This document shows positions 50,294-62,976 of a stretch of 64,000 nt of DNA, one piece after another. The stretch's first letter is position 1. Every line of letters begins with the position of its first letter. The stretch is from Phallusia mammillata (lineage: Eukaryota; Chordata; Ascidiacea; Phlebobranchia; Ascidiidae): contig QLIY01000231.1 of assembly GCA_003260075.1 (NCBI GenBank), forward strand, positions 77,130 through 141,129, read 5' to 3'. The notes beneath the pieces are model-generated. The model did no database searches, was not told the origin of the DNA, and saw only the letters and a list, made by a program, of their open reading frames with translations. A program made the translations under genes and the position numbers.

Positions 50294-53200
50294 ATGATTG
50301 CTGGCCCCAACCACACCGGGGTTTACACTGTGAGCATCAACCCATCCATGTCCACACACGGGGTCTCTCAAGCAGCTCCCCTCACGGTCCCCTCCCTGAA
50401 TATTTTGTCTCAAACCAGTCAGCCGGTTTTGTCTCAGCGACAGGTCCAGCAAATTGTACCTGGTAGTCAGCTGATAAACTTGACACCCATAAGACAGCCG
50501 TCGACCCCGAGCAATAAGGTTCACACCTGTTCATACTGTCAGAAGAATTTCAGTTCAAGGTAACTGTTTGATGATTTGAATATACTTGATTTGTTCAAGT
50601 AAAAAACACAGTTGTATGCATATAAGTTTCCCTGCAAATATTGTTTAGGTGCTGAATTTTGAAAAACACCTAAAAAATGTAAACCATACAGGTATAAGAA
50701 ACAAGTTAATTTTATTCTGTCAATGAACTCCAGTTGTGAGGGTGACTTCTGTTTCTACGAACAGGTCTGAACTTGAAAAAGAAGTCACAACGTGGTTTAA
50801 ATTAGATTTTAACATTTCACAAAAAAGTATCAATAATAAAGACCTGCAATCCTATTACTTATATTTGTACTGAATCTTTTACCAATTTGCATCATAATAA
50901 TATCTCTCCTCACAGATACAATGTCAATCGTCATGAAAAGATCTGTAAACTCAACACCAATGCCAGCAGTCAACAGCAGCAAGTCCCGCAACCACAACAA
51001 GCACAGCAGCAACAACAGCAGCAGCAGCAGGCACAGCAGCAAAGACCAGCTGAGCTAACTGTTGCAAAACTTTTTATGTGCCACTTGTGTCAGAAGACTT
51101 TTACTTCACCCGATTCACTAAACCGCCATCAGAAGAAATGCAAAGTAGGTTCTAGTGTGCTCTGCCATAATGCGAATCAGAACAAGGGGTTAGATTAGGA
51201 ACGATAGGAGGTGCACCATGCCCTAACTCAGGGGTCAGCAACCTTTTTTGGCACGTTGCCAAATGTTTTTGAAACTGAAATTTTATCGTCAACCAGCCTT
51301 TAAAAAACTACAAATACTTAGCAATAGAAACGTCTAAATTAGTTTATCATCCCTGGAAAAAAAAATTTCAAAGCTTTTAACCTGAAAAATTATTGGCCCG
51401 GTAACGAAGTCGCTACGGACTGGTACTGGGCCATGGACCAGCGGTTGAGGACTACCGCCCGAACTGATCCACGATGGATTACAAATGCAAATGCACAAAC
51501 CCTATTACTTTACACAGAACAATTGGTTGTAATGTTTACGATTTTTGATTGTGTGTATGTCTTGTCTTTTAATTTAGTAAAGATGAAAATAAAAATGCTA
51601 TTTATTTGGGAGGCATCCCTTGGTAAAAATGTTAAAAATAGTGTTTTTTTCACATCTGCACCATTTAAAAATGATGGTACCATCACAATATCTGTTTTTA
51701 TTCTTTTAAAACTCCTCTTTTTGTTGACAAAATAGGAAGGAAGAGCCATTGGAAACCAGTCTGTGGTTGTATCTACTGGGCAACAACGTCGTTTACACAT
51801 TTGTAAATACTGTGCCAAGGATTTTAGCACCAAATGGAATGTGATCCGACATGAACGATTATTTCACAAGCCTGGTGATGCTGTGGTAGTGCCTGAAAAC
51901 ATTTTAAATGGTGTTGTCACTGATGTTCCTATTACCGCTGTGCCTATGGGAAAACCAGAAAGGTAAACAGCTTTTTCAGTAACTGACAATGATATGAATT
52001 TAAATTTGTAAGGAAACATCTTATGATGACTGCATCTCATGATTAAACGAAATTGTTTTGTTTTTGAACAAATAAGAGAAAGTTTGTTAGGTCTTGCAAT
52101 TTTGCAGCAGCCAAATAATAGTCTTATTTTTTTTCCGTCAACTTAAAAATACAACAACTGGCAAATATTTTTTGTCCGTAAAATCAGTATTGTTTAGTAA
52201 ATACAACTGACCCCCCCCCCCCAAGTCCCGCAACCACAACAAGCACAGCAGCAACAACAGCAGCAGCAGGCACAACAGCAAAGACCAGCTGAGCTAACTG
52301 TTGCAAAACTTTTTATGTGCCACTTGTGTCAGAAGACTTTTACTTCACCCGATTCACTAAACCGCCATCAGAAGAAATGCAAAGTAGGTTCTAGTGTGCT
52401 CTGCCATAATGCGAATCAGAACAAGGGGTTAGATTAGGAACGATAGGAGGTGCACCATGCCCTAACTCAGGGGTCAGCAACCTTTTTTGGCACGTTGCCA
52501 AATGTTTTTGAAACTGAAATTTTATCGTCAACCAGCCTTTAAAAAACTACAAATACTTAGCAATAGAAACGTCTAAATTAGTTTATCATCCCTGGAAAAA
52601 AAAATTTCAAAGCTTTTAACCTGAAAAATTATTGGCCCGGTAACGAAGTCGCTACGGACTNACTTTGCATCTTTTAACAGGTATTGTCGCTATTGTGGAA
52701 ACTATTTTAGTTCCAAATACAATGCTCATAGGCATGAGAAAATTTGCACCAGAATGAAAGAAGGCATGGCCAGTCAGGAACAAACTTCACAAAATCAGGA
52801 ACTGCCCCAAAAGTCTGTTCAGGTAAAATACTTAATGTGGGTTAAGCATTTGTATAAAGTTACTTTCACCTAAGCAATTAGCAAGTCCGCCTTATTTAAT
52901 GCCATTAGTAGTGCAATTCTACTGATCTATGTTTATATGATAGCAAATGTATGTGTATATATCTGCTAAACATTTTTGTTGGTTGTAACAATAAACAGTG
53001 TGTCACTAAAACTGTTTAAAAATAATCTCTTTCCTGCTTGATGTCAACATGGATTACATTTTGCATTAGCAACGGACTCTTATACCTTGTATCAAATGAT
53101 TAGAAAGAGCACATGACAATATTTTCCTTTACATATAATTGACCATAAAAGTTTACACAGGGAATGAATGTGTTCAGCACAGCTCCAACACAATCTGTTA

Positions 53201-55087
53201 CACTGTCACTGCCATCGACTGAAACACAAATATGTGTGTCACAACATCAACAGCAACAGGTATAATACTGGCACTGGTGAGCTAAACTGTTTTTGTTAGT
53301 TTCCCATTTTTCCATGATTAAAGTAACACTGTATTGATATTTTTTGCTGTGTCTTGTGCATAAACAATATTGTACTATGTTAAACAGGTTTCTCAACAAA
53401 CGCAACAACAGCAACAACAACAGATTTCCCAACAACAGCAGCAGCAGCAGCAGCAACAACAACAACAAAGACAAGCTAACATTCAACAACAGCAGCAGCA
53501 ACAACAACAACAACAACAGCAACAACAACAACAACATCAACAACAAGCTCAGCAACACCAACAAAACATACAAACTGTTCAGCCAGGCCAGTCTCTTATA
53601 CCACAACAGGTGATGTGATATCCATTTGGTTTCCATTTTTTAAACTGTGCATTTAAAAAGATGCTGTTTTTAAGGCAGTACATCAAGTTTTCATTCAAGA
53701 ATTCCTATTTATTTCTAAACAACACCTATACTTAGTGCATAATGTTGAAAACTGTATATTTTTTGTGGGGTCAACTTAGGTCAAGTTCTTAACCTTTAAC
53801 CCCAACAAGTTACATCCTAGGTTTCTAACTCATTTTGTGCTTTTGACTATATAACCCTATAGTATGATTAAAATCCCCCCCCCCAGTTTTCATTCAAGAA
53901 TTCCTATTTATTTCTAAACAACACCTATACTTTGTCTTAGTGCATAATGTTGAAAACTGTATATTTTTTGTGTGGTCAACTTAGGTCAAGTTCTTAACCT
54001 TTAATCCCAACAAGTTACATCCTAGGTTTCTAACTCATTTTGTGCTTATATTTGTACTATATAACCCTATAGTATGATTAAAACGTTTGCCGACTATTTG
54101 TACTTCAAAAGACCTTCACCGAACCCCTGATTGGTTCTTTGTGCCCTTATTTAAAATTATATAGTGTCTATGAAAACAGTGCACAGTATAAATTACATTA
54201 AACAATTATGTGGTGGCATGTTTTATCCAACATTGACATATGCAATAAACTTCAAAGACCTAACTAATGACACTAATCATGTATTTTTGCTATGCAGACA
54301 ATGCTTGTCATCGAACAACCACATTTGCCTCCTTTCCACGTTTGTAAATTCTGTAACAAGCAAATGCCAACAAGGTGTGACCCAGTTGATTGCCAGACAA
54401 TGGCCAGTGTTCCCACAATTGCCACAGTAACAGGTCAGCACATGCAACTTGGCTCATCAACTACACAACTGACTGGACTCGTCACACCAGTTATGGCATC
54501 TCTTCCACAAGTGGTAAGCATGTAATTATTTTGAAACTATTTTGTTCTACATGTTGACAATTGAAATCATATACAAGAAACAAATGGGTATTTTTTTAAG
54601 GAGTATACAATTTCTTGTCACATATGTAATTATTCATTACAGTAACTTGCTTGCAGCAAATAAGATCATCTCACAAACCCTAGGCTAACAACACATGGTG
54701 CATTTTTTAACCATATGGAATTAATATCATTGTCTGTTGGCCTTTATTGTTGTGTTAAGTTGATTTGGCTCTGAAATAGGAAATTGTCAGGGTTTGCATT
54801 CTTTAGTGAGTTAAAAACAATATTCCGTTTCACTAAACCTTATGATGGGTTGCATGTAGTTTGAGACAAGTTGTTCTCTTTAAAATAACCTCCACAGAAT
54901 GTTGAATTTTTTGCTGGTTTTTAGTAACAAATATATGGTTGTTTTGCAGACTCTGGTACAGCCTCATGGACAACAATCCTCAATACAACTTCAAACCATG
55001 GTACAGCAACAGGCCCACTTAAACAAACAGCAGCAACAAGCTATCCATCATCAAGCAAACACACAAGCTGCTCAAAATACCCAACAA

Positions 55088-55119
<32 letters not shown>

Positions 55120-55882
55120 ATTGGCTTTGCAACAGCAAATAAATCTTCAGCAACAGCAGCAACATCAAAATCAGTTAACACAGAGTCAAAATCAAATTCA
55201 AGCACAAATGCAGCCAATGCAACAACAAAATCCACCGCAACAACAACAACAACAACAACAACAGCAGCAACAACAAACACAGACACAGCAACAAAACCAA
55301 TCACATGCAAACGTTGAGCGACCACATGCTTGTAAGTACTGTGACAAACATTTTGCCACCAAGTGGTATTTGGACCAACACGAAAGAATACATACAGGCG
55401 AAGCTGACATGTGCAAACAGTGCGGTAAATCATTTGTAACCCGCTGGCATTTGGAAAAGCATATGCGAGTGCACATGTCAGGCTCCTCCAATCGAAAACA
55501 GAAAAAAGACAACTCATCTCTGCCTTCGACCACTGCAGTTATGGTGGTCAGTGAACAAAATTCCCTTTCGACTGAAATTAAGGAAATCTCATTTCCCCAA
55601 CAAATGTTAGTTGGCTCCAATACTGTTGTTGCTGTAGCCGGTCTAGGTCCGCATGTGGTCTCATCTCCATCATCAAATGATGCTGAAAACGGAAGAAGTA
55701 TTTCTAGACCCCAGTCCACAACATATGTATTGCCTTCTGCAGACCATACCCAGTACTTTATTCCAAACCTTGGTTCCACTGGGGTCCAGTCTAGTGTCCA
55801 GTCCTCGGCCAATCAAGAACATGACCATAATGACCAACAACCATCTACTATTGATAAAAGTCAAATCAGCATCACATACTGA
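50294..55882 (+). CDS. Glutamine-rich multi-zinc-finger protein
   Basis: Eight exons: 50294-50559, 50916-51144, 51736-51962, 52681-52822, 53161-53259, 53388-53609, 54298-54513, 54950-55882; phases agree, 777 aa. Fingers in order: C79-C82-H95-C99, C144-C147-H160-C164, C188-C191-H204-H209, C243-C246-H259-C263 (three CCHC-type, one CCHH), a degenerate CKFC unit in exon 7 without histidines, then two classic C2H2 fingers at C595-C598-H611-H615 and C622-C625-H638-H642 joined by a TGE linker. Long polyglutamine tracts lie in exons 2, 6 and 8. The pattern suggests a nuclear DNA- or RNA-binding regulator with Q-rich activation-type regions; I cannot name an ortholog. Part of exon 2 recurs at 52223-52385 without an acceptor site, next to a C12 run and an N, and is probably an alternative haplotype misplaced. 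Confidence 0.88.
50982..52661 (+). repeat. 438-bp direct repeat of exon 2/intron 2, between a C12 run and an N
   Basis: 50982-51420 recurs at 52223-52660, bounded by C at 52211-52222 and the N at 52661. The copies differ by one glutamine codon in a CAG run plus a single substitution, as expected of two alleles. Confidence 0.92.
51228..51460. mobile_element. hAT-like MITE in intron 2 of the zinc-finger gene
   Basis: Starts CAGGGGTCAGCAACC and ends near CCAGCGGTTGAGGACTACCGCCC; the ends are imperfectly inverted. Right boundary approximate. The copy in the duplicated segment (about 52470) is cut by the N. Confidence 0.55.
53688..54083. repeat. Direct repeat around C10 run (intron 6 of the zinc-finger gene)
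   Basis: About 187-199 bp repeated around C at 53875-53884, with small indels. Confidence 0.9.
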
Positions 55883-58800
55883 ACTGTTGCACAGCAAATG
55901 CAATTAAATTAGTAAACAGGAGTTTGTGAATTTTTGATTTCTTTGTTTTTATGTGCTGTCTAACGCATGTCCTCCAAACTGTATTTATTTGCTTGTGCAA
56001 CTTTTATATAATTTTCGCAAACAATAATGTTTTTTGTTGTAAAACAAACTTGGAGTTGTGCCTTTAGTTTTTTTGCTTTTGTTACAGAAAGCAATGACCA
56101 AAATGTTTTTCTTGCACAATAATTGTGTGGTGCTTTTAGAATTATGTCTGTATTTAACATTTTATTGCCACATGTTGTCTGCACTTGATGAAATTATGTG
56201 CAGCAAATGAGTATCGCTGTTCCAAAGTTGTTTTTTTCTGCTCGTCACTGAAGGGTGCTTTTACTGAATGTCAGGATGAAAGTTATTGCACATGGCTTCT
56301 CAATGTTGCAACTATTTAAGCTCAGAATTTAAACTCAGAGTTTATGGTGCATATATGATGTAAACTCAAACCATATTTTATTGATGTTAAAAATAGGAAT
56401 TTTATGTGGTAAATGGTCCCAAATGAACTCGAAATTATTAGGAATAATACCATTTCAATAAAAGACTGAACTTACATAGATTTTGACCAACTGTGTTTTT
56501 TCTATTGCGCAATTTATTTATTTTGGTTTAACTTAACTTGTGCTAAAAATTATTTTCAATGCCTTGGTAGAATTTTTGGACATTTGTAGATAACATTAGA
56601 AAAATTACCCTTGTCAGTGAATAAATTAACTATCAACTGCCCATAGTTAATAGTTTGGTAGGCAATACAGTTTTTTGCTTTCTTTGAATATTATAATCTT
56701 AATTGTTTGTAAATAAATACAACGTGATTACCAGGTGGTTTGAATTTTGTTTTCTATTGTTCAACCAAAAACTTCAATTGCCAGTTTGTTAGAAATCCTT
56801 GGAAACAGGACAGCCCAAAAAAACTCTTTCAAGAAACATTTTAAAACTAAAAAAAATATTTGGCCGAGAGTTACATATGTAAAAAACACATTTTTTATTT
56901 TAAATACTGGCACAAACAAATATTTAATTTTTTTTGAAATATATCTGCTTCTTGTTTTAAATGAACCAAGATTGAACTCAAACTTTTTCCTGTTTAGTAC
57001 TTCAACCACTAAGAAAACCAAACAAAAGCACATATTATAAAAAAAAAACTGGTAATATTCCAACCAATGCTGCCAGTTTCAGTCCTAGGTTTAGTGCATT
57101 GTGAAAAAAGCAATTGATATTGTACAAAGTGTATTGGGAAGGGGTATAAAAGCTGCACAATTTCTGATGCCCAACTAATGCAGCCTTCCATGGCTATTAT
57201 TGTAGCTAATATTTATGACGTGCTTCACATGCAAAAAACAGTCAATACTCTGTGGGTGTTGATATAAAGATCAGAAAAGGTAACCAAACCTGAAAAGTGC
57301 TTATGAAGTGCAAAAAACACAGTAAATTGCATATTGACCAGTTTTGCTGGATGAAAATCTTCAAATGTTGCTAAATTTTGATATAAAATATGCTAAAATG
57401 TAATTTAATACTATCATTTACATCTTCATCCTAACTTTAAAATGTTGACACTACCTTAAAAGAGTTTCAGATTTAAGACTTCAATGTCATTTTTTTAAAC
57501 ATTGTATTTGGTTGTTCAAATTTTCACATTTGTTGTGCATTTAGAACCCATTGAAAAGTTAAAATGGACTACTTTGATTTACCCACAATTTAATTTGTAT
57601 ACTTAAAGGCTGGGTTTAACAAACCATCTCAATACAAAATGAGTCACAAGAATAATGCCAAAAGGTACAGTGTATTTTTTCCAAAACAAGAAAAAAGCAA
57701 TCCATGAATTTTAGATTTGTTGTTCTGTAAACCAGGGCTTGGTGTATTAAATTGTACACAAATCTTGTAAAAACAACAAGTCACAATTACAGTGGAAATG
57801 ATAAGCATTTTAAAAGCAGTTGCATCGTGACAAGGTATCTTTATGTTGACATCACAGAAGCTAGAAACAAAAACACACAAAACTTGAATAATTTTTTTCA
57901 TACAGATTGATTTTTGACAAAAGCTGCACTTAATATTTTCTTTCCAGAAACGATCATTTAACACTCTTCAAAGGACCAGGACAAAAGAATTCAATCCTCT
58001 CAGTTTATACACCCACTCTTTTTGAAGTAATAGCAATATGATTTCCAATGCAACTTTAATTGGTTCAATTGGATTGTTTCATTGGTTCAAAATTTTGTAA
58101 TTTTTGTGCACAAAAGACAAAATCTACCAAAAAATGCAATAAAACCTATGAGGGAAAATTTTATTTCAAACATTTTGGTGTCAAAGGTTTATCTGTTTTG
58201 TTTTTTTATTTATGATCATCTTCTGGGCTAAATTCTAGTAGCTTTCATCTGTACCTGCTTAAGAGACATGTGTCAGTTTGTAAATTGCTATTGCAATCCT
58301 TTTACGTGTTGGTACAGACTCTCCAACACTCCTTACATCTGATAAAACAAATGTTTGCATAAAAATGTTCATGTATATTACATGTTTAGCAACAATATTT
58401 GTGTAATTGTGCTCTTCTGGATACTATTTATGTTATTGTTTTATATTTCATCTATTTTATCAATTTAAATACAAAATAGGAAAACATTTAATAACAATTT
58501 TAATTTACTTGTCTACATACTTTCAGAAAATATACTTTCATTCCTTTAAAAGTTCCATATTTCATATTGAATGTCCACTATTTGCCCAAAATTTTCAATT
58601 GCAAATCTGTAAATGTTGAAACAACCCATTTCCAAAAATCATCTCATCTACAAAAACAAAATGTGCAGGAATAGTTGATCAAAAGGTAACAACAGAATTG
58701 ACAACTAGCAGGAGTAGAGCTGTTACTAGACTTACTGACCCATAAACATGTTGAAAGCATCAGAAGAGTTTGTTTCATTGTTTAAGGTGGGTACAGTTTC

Positions 58801-59077
58801 ATTCACAAAATGTGACATGTGCAATGATTTATCTTTGGCTATAAATTATTTCCTTTTTAACACTACAAATCTAAAAAATGCAAAAAATGTTAGATATTCT
58901 GTTATGATATTGTTTCTACTTCTAGATACCATTTTAAAATGACTTAAAAAAGTGGTGCTAAATTGACAATGTTAGCTGAAATTGACATGTATATCAATAA
59001 TATGTACCCTTTTAGACTATGTTAAACACAATCTTTGTACACCATGTCATTTAATAACTTAAACCATTTACTGTTTA
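55883..59077. other. 3' UTR and AT-rich gap between convergent genes
   Basis: A polyadenylation signal AATAAA lies at 56457-56462, about 575 bp after the zinc-finger stop. Beyond it I see only AT-rich sequence, no TE ends and no exons with conserved motifs. Confidence 0.6.
56457..56462 (+). terminator. Candidate polyadenylation signal of the zinc-finger gene
   Basis: AATAAA in an AT-rich 3' flank; other AATAAA hexamers lie further on (about 56710), so the end used is uncertain. Confidence 0.4.
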
Positions 59078-60304
59078 TTAGGCAAGATTTACAGTTAATG
59101 TGATTTCAACATTAACACCAAACACTTGTGACAAGCGTCTTCGAATTCCAAACGCAATCGTTTTGGCCCTATTTTCAACAATGCTAATGTGCTTTGCTTT
59201 GACACATTGCAATTCAATAAAAATGTTTAATGAGTTTTCCGTAGACTGCCATTCCATTACTTCGGCTTTAGTTGTGTAAGGAAGTTCTTCATTCAAATTT
59301 TCCATTAATGTAGCACGCACTGCATCTTTAGCAATATTGTATGTGCTTTGGTCGGTTACAGTCTTGCTGTGAAACCGCCATGATTCTGCTACTGCTTTTG
59401 AAAGCAAATAATTTCTTAGTTCATTGACATTTTCACCCAATAGCGCTGATACAACAAACACCTCTTGAAAATGCGGCCATCCAGTGCAATGACTCAGATC
59501 ATTCAAAATTTGTCTCTCCTGTTTTAAAGCAGTGTTTATTTCAGATGTTTCAATTTTCTTTACATTTTTAAATGTTTCAGTCACTTCAGTTTCAAGGGGT
59601 GGCATTTCAATAGGTTCCATGGGAGCTGTTTCTTTTGGACCAAAAGGCATGCCACCGACAGTTCCATTTGTCAGGGCACTAATAAGAGAAAGCACCTCAT
59701 GTTGTTTATGCATTTTGTCCACTTTGTTGAGGACCAGGATAGATGGAACATGCTGGTACTTTAAAAGATGCAAGATTGTTACAGCACTTAGTGTCCCTCT
59801 CCTTATTGAAGCTGTTACCAGATCAACTACCACCATACAAAGATGTGCCTCCTGCAAACACTGGCCTGGCATATTTGCATGTTCATAGTTTCCAATTATC
59901 TTTTTGCTTTTACTTCTTGTTCGTATACCAGGGGAATCGTAAAATTCAATCTGGGTGTTATCTAAAGTAAGTATAGCAAGAGCATTACTCGTTGTGGAGT
60001 CCGGTTTTCTAGCTGTAGGCAGGACAGGCATGCCAGTCAAGTTATTAATGAGAGTTGATTTTCCTACATTTGGCATGCCGATTACACCAACTCTTAGTCG
60101 AGCAGGGTTAGGTGGCTGGTCTGGTTCTCGCATGAGTAATTGTTGTTGAATTTTGTCCTGTACTGGAACATGGCACTTTGGTGAAGATGACTCAGCGACC
60201 GTTGAAGAAAGCTTTTTGCAAAGTACATTCAACCCTGTTGAAGACTTGGGCAAAATGTGATCAAATCTAATGGCACAAAATGACAGTCGACTTGTAAAAA
60301 ACAT
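59078..60304 (-). CDS. ERAL1: Mitochondrial GTPase Era-like 1 (12S rRNA chaperone)
   Basis: Single-exon frame of 408 aa. The N-terminus (about 1-50) is rich in Arg/Ser/Lys and could be a mitochondrial targeting sequence. The GTPase domain shows G1 GMPNVGKS (76-83), G3 DSPG (123-126, Thr in most Era), G4 NKVD (193-196) and a G5-like VSALLG. About residues 345-408 are the KH-type RNA-binding region. Vertebrate ERAL1 binds the 3' end of mitochondrial small-subunit rRNA and is needed for 28S assembly. Here the usual G-x-x-G loop of the KH domain is not seen (IVENRAKTIAFGIRRRL stands there), though the terminal VNVEITLTVNL strand is present. The segment from about 215 to 270 is longer and more acidic than in bacterial Era. 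AATAAA overlaps the stop codon on this strand. Confidence 0.92.
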   Translation of the reverse strand: MFFTSRLSFCAIRFDHILPKSSTGLNVLCKKLSSTVAESSSPKCHVPVQDKIQQQLLMREPDQPPNPARLRVGVIGMPNVGKSTLINNLTGMPVLPTARKPDSTTSNALAILTLDNTQIEFYDSPGIRTRSKSKKIIGNYEHANMPGQCLQEAHLCMVVVDLVTASIRRGTLSAVTILHLLKYQHVPSILVLNKVDKMHKQHEVLSLISALTNGTVGGMPFGPKETAPMEPIEMPPLETEVTETFKNVKKIETSEINTALKQERQILNDLSHCTGWPHFQEVFVVSALLGENVNELRNYLLSKAVAESWRFHSKTVTDQSTYNIAKDAVRATLMENLNEELPYTTKAEVMEWQSTENSLNIFIELQCVKAKHISIVENRAKTIAFGIRRRLSQVFGVNVEITLTVNLA

Positions 60305-62135
60305 TTTTGTCTAAAAATGTAACTCACAAGTCCTACATAATAAAACCTTGAAACAAAAGAAATGGTTAAAGAGTTATAGAGTCAGATGGCTAGGATTTTG
60401 TTTTAAGCTTTTTCACAGCAGTTTCCAAAAGATTTGCGCTTCAAATTATTCCATTACATACAAAAAACACAATGTTTTGTTATTGTTTAGCAATATTACT
60501 GGCCAGTTAAAACTGCCAGTAAACTGTAGTCACATCTTTTCAAGCAAAACCTTTCTGGCCCCCCCCCCCAGTTGGCATTTGGATAGCACTGATAGAAATT
60601 AAATCATGAAAATCTGAATCAGGAAAACATGTCTTCTTGTATATACAGGTAAACATTTATTCCACTTTGATAGCAGCTAGTAATTATTTGGGTGGTAGTT
60701 GTGGTAGTTTTTAGAGGCATGTTTTGTAGCATGGTTAATGATGTTTTGAAAACACATTGCCGCTAAACACTTTATGAAATGGAACTTTTTAATTCTTTAA
60801 AAGATAACTCAAACTCGCAAATCTGCAAAACCACGTTCCTTGCGTGATTTAATGTTTACAAACCAAACCACGTGCGGTTATTATCAGAAGCTTGATGCAC
60901 AACGATTCGCGTTTATTTATGTTGCTCAACCACGATTCGCATCGATCCCTTCCAGTGGTTTTCAACTTTTATACTTAATTCCTCTTTTTTGACGTATTAC
61001 TTTTTTGCATATTCCTTCTCATTCAGCAAAACTAATGTTGTTTCGGCAGGAGATACGCTACAGTCAAGTAAATAAACAAAGTAAAACAAACTTGCTACCG
61101 TATATGCTATACCAGATCGCGTTTATGAGTTTAAAACATTAAGTACGCAATAAACGTTTGAAGCACAATACCGGTTAGACACATTAGGCCTGTATTAAAA
61201 TTCCAGATAAACGCATATTCGGTTCTTTTTACTTTCCACCTCAACTGAGTAGACTAGCCTACTCACAATCGAATACTTCTTTGTACGAATTGTTTTGTTT
61301 TTACTTACCTTTACTGTTAAAAAACGTGAAAAAGCTGCACCTGACTGAAAATTACTTCACAAGTTGGACTCACACCGTCAACGCGACAAAGTATATTGGC
61401 GATTAAGAAAAAAGCAGTAAGCAAATGGTTTTCATTTCACAGGTTTCAAACAAAAAAATTAAACAGAAACGAACGGACAGCAATCGACAAAGTGAAGTTA
61501 CTTGTTCTCATAGAATGGAAACAAAAAGCAGCTGAACAGTGTGATATATGGGCTAAACGTTACGCCCAAATAGGATGCAAAATTGTTTAGACACTGGCAA
61601 CAAACGCAATGCTATTCGGTTACATATAAAACAGTTCGGCTATTTCGAGCTTTGTACATGGTATCAAAATTTGGCCTTAAGTAGCTGAAGCCAGGTACAC
61701 AACAGAAAATAGCCAGGGCTGTGTAGGCTAATGGAATCCTCAAATACTTTTATTTAGGCTACGTTAAACAGGCTGCCTAAAAAATCGTTGGCGACGTAAA
61801 AAACGTAAAATTGCGACTACAGTTGGCTATACCCCCCCCCCGCCAGGGCTGTGTAGGCTAATGGAATCCTCAAATACTTTTATTTAGGCAACGTTAAACA
61901 GGCTGCCTAAAAAATCGTTGGCTACGTAAAAAACGTAAAATTGCGACTACAGTAGGCTATATAGGCTATCAGTCTTTAAATATTGTGAATAGCTAACAGA
62001 CAGTTTTCAAACAAAAACTATAGTTTGTAACGTAGTATCCCCCTTACGTTATGATTTCATCTCATTCCGACCCCTTATTTCAATCTCATCAGGAATCCAG
62101 TTGAAATTCGGCTCTACATCCCACTGCCTTCTCTC
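60305..62135. other. Spacer between ERAL1 and the cadherin gene
   Basis: No exon supported. C11 run at 60559-60569 without clear flanking repeat; a C10-separated duplication at 61709-61964; the last part is the cadherin 3' UTR on the minus strand. Confidence 0.6.
61709..61964. repeat. Direct repeat around C10 run
   Basis: About 123 bp repeated (61709-61831 and 61842-61964) around C at 61832-61841; three or so substitutions. Confidence 0.92.
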
Positions 62136-62976
62136 TCAATGTTTAAACCTTCCAGGTCGAGAGAGGGTGTCCCTCATTAGATCAGCACTGGCTTTAGAAG
62201 CACTGTTGTCGGAATAGTCAGGTTTTCCGGCTCCATAGATGTCAGCAATTTTCTTAAAGCGGGGTCCCCACTCGCAGAGATAGTCATAATCCTGTACACT
62301 TTCGTCTGACGAAGTACAAAGACTACTAAGGGAGCCAGCGTCCGAACCTTCGCCTTCGTATACGTAGATCTATATACAAGAGTTAGATGGTTAAAATACA
62401 GAAACATATTTTCGGCTACATGAAATGTGAACAGATTGTAAGTGAAAACCGTCACCTAAATCCATCAGTGGTAAAAGAAAAGCCTCCGGTTCACCTATGT
62501 ACTTTGGAACACTATATGCACAGATCTGTTTACAACTCGCTGAAACTTTACTGGTATGCACCTTTTTATCAATCTTTTATGCGATTTAAGCGGTTATAAT
62601 CAGGTGTAACTGATGTTATTTTTCCCATTAGGTCTACGGTTTTTGATAACTTAAACACATCTGATCTTTAAGCCCATGCAGTACTAAGCTTTACCAGTAG
62701 GCTACAATGTCAGGTAGCCCAATCAATAGGTATAAACCGGATAATTGACCAAGCGTATTTAAGTGAGAGCAAGAATGTCAGCATGAAGTGTTTACCTGCA
62801 AAGAATCAAAGGCGAGTTTTCGGTCATCATCGTCTTCAGCTGCCTTTCTGTCGATCACAAAGTCGCGAATGTCTTCACTGGGAATCGGTCTTCTTTTGTT
62901 TGATGTTGGGTCGTAAGGTGGCAGCAGACTGACCTTGGTTGAGGGTGGACTTGACATTCGGAATTTTACTTGGGAT
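62136..62976 (-). CDS. Classical cadherin, cytoplasmic tail (last two exons; 5' part outside the window)
   Basis: Minus strand exons 62976-62796 (181 nt, entering in phase 2) and 62369-62136 (stop TGA), about 137 residues. The first reads ...[28 protein letters not shown]...LAFDSLQ, resembling the juxtamembrane cadherin segment. The second begins [17 protein letters not shown] and continues [20 protein letters not shown], the beta-catenin-binding signature of classical cadherins, then ends RPGRFKH. Classical cadherins are calcium-dependent adhesion receptors linked to actin through catenins. The ectodomain and TM exons must lie beyond 64000. Splice sites (GT at 62795-62794, AG at 62371-62370 in minus sense) and phases fit. 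Part of the first exon is repeated at 63474-63540 after a C11 run, probably an artefact. Confidence 0.92.

Noticed and set aside
53247-53636. Leucine-rich minus-strand frame
   Set aside because: Antisense shadow of the CAG/CAA-rich exon 6 of the zinc-finger gene.
55041-55812. Minus-strand frames of 158 and 204 aa (Val- and Cys-rich)
   Set aside because: Antisense of the glutamine-rich exon 8, which has clear C2H2 fingers on the + strand.
61396-61590. Basic 64-aa + frame near 61.4 kb
   Set aside because: No ATG start, no recognisable domain and no neighbouring exon to join.
62177-62455. 92-aa minus-strand frame
   Set aside because: It is another frame across the cadherin terminal exon; the cadherin frame has the conserved catenin-binding motif.
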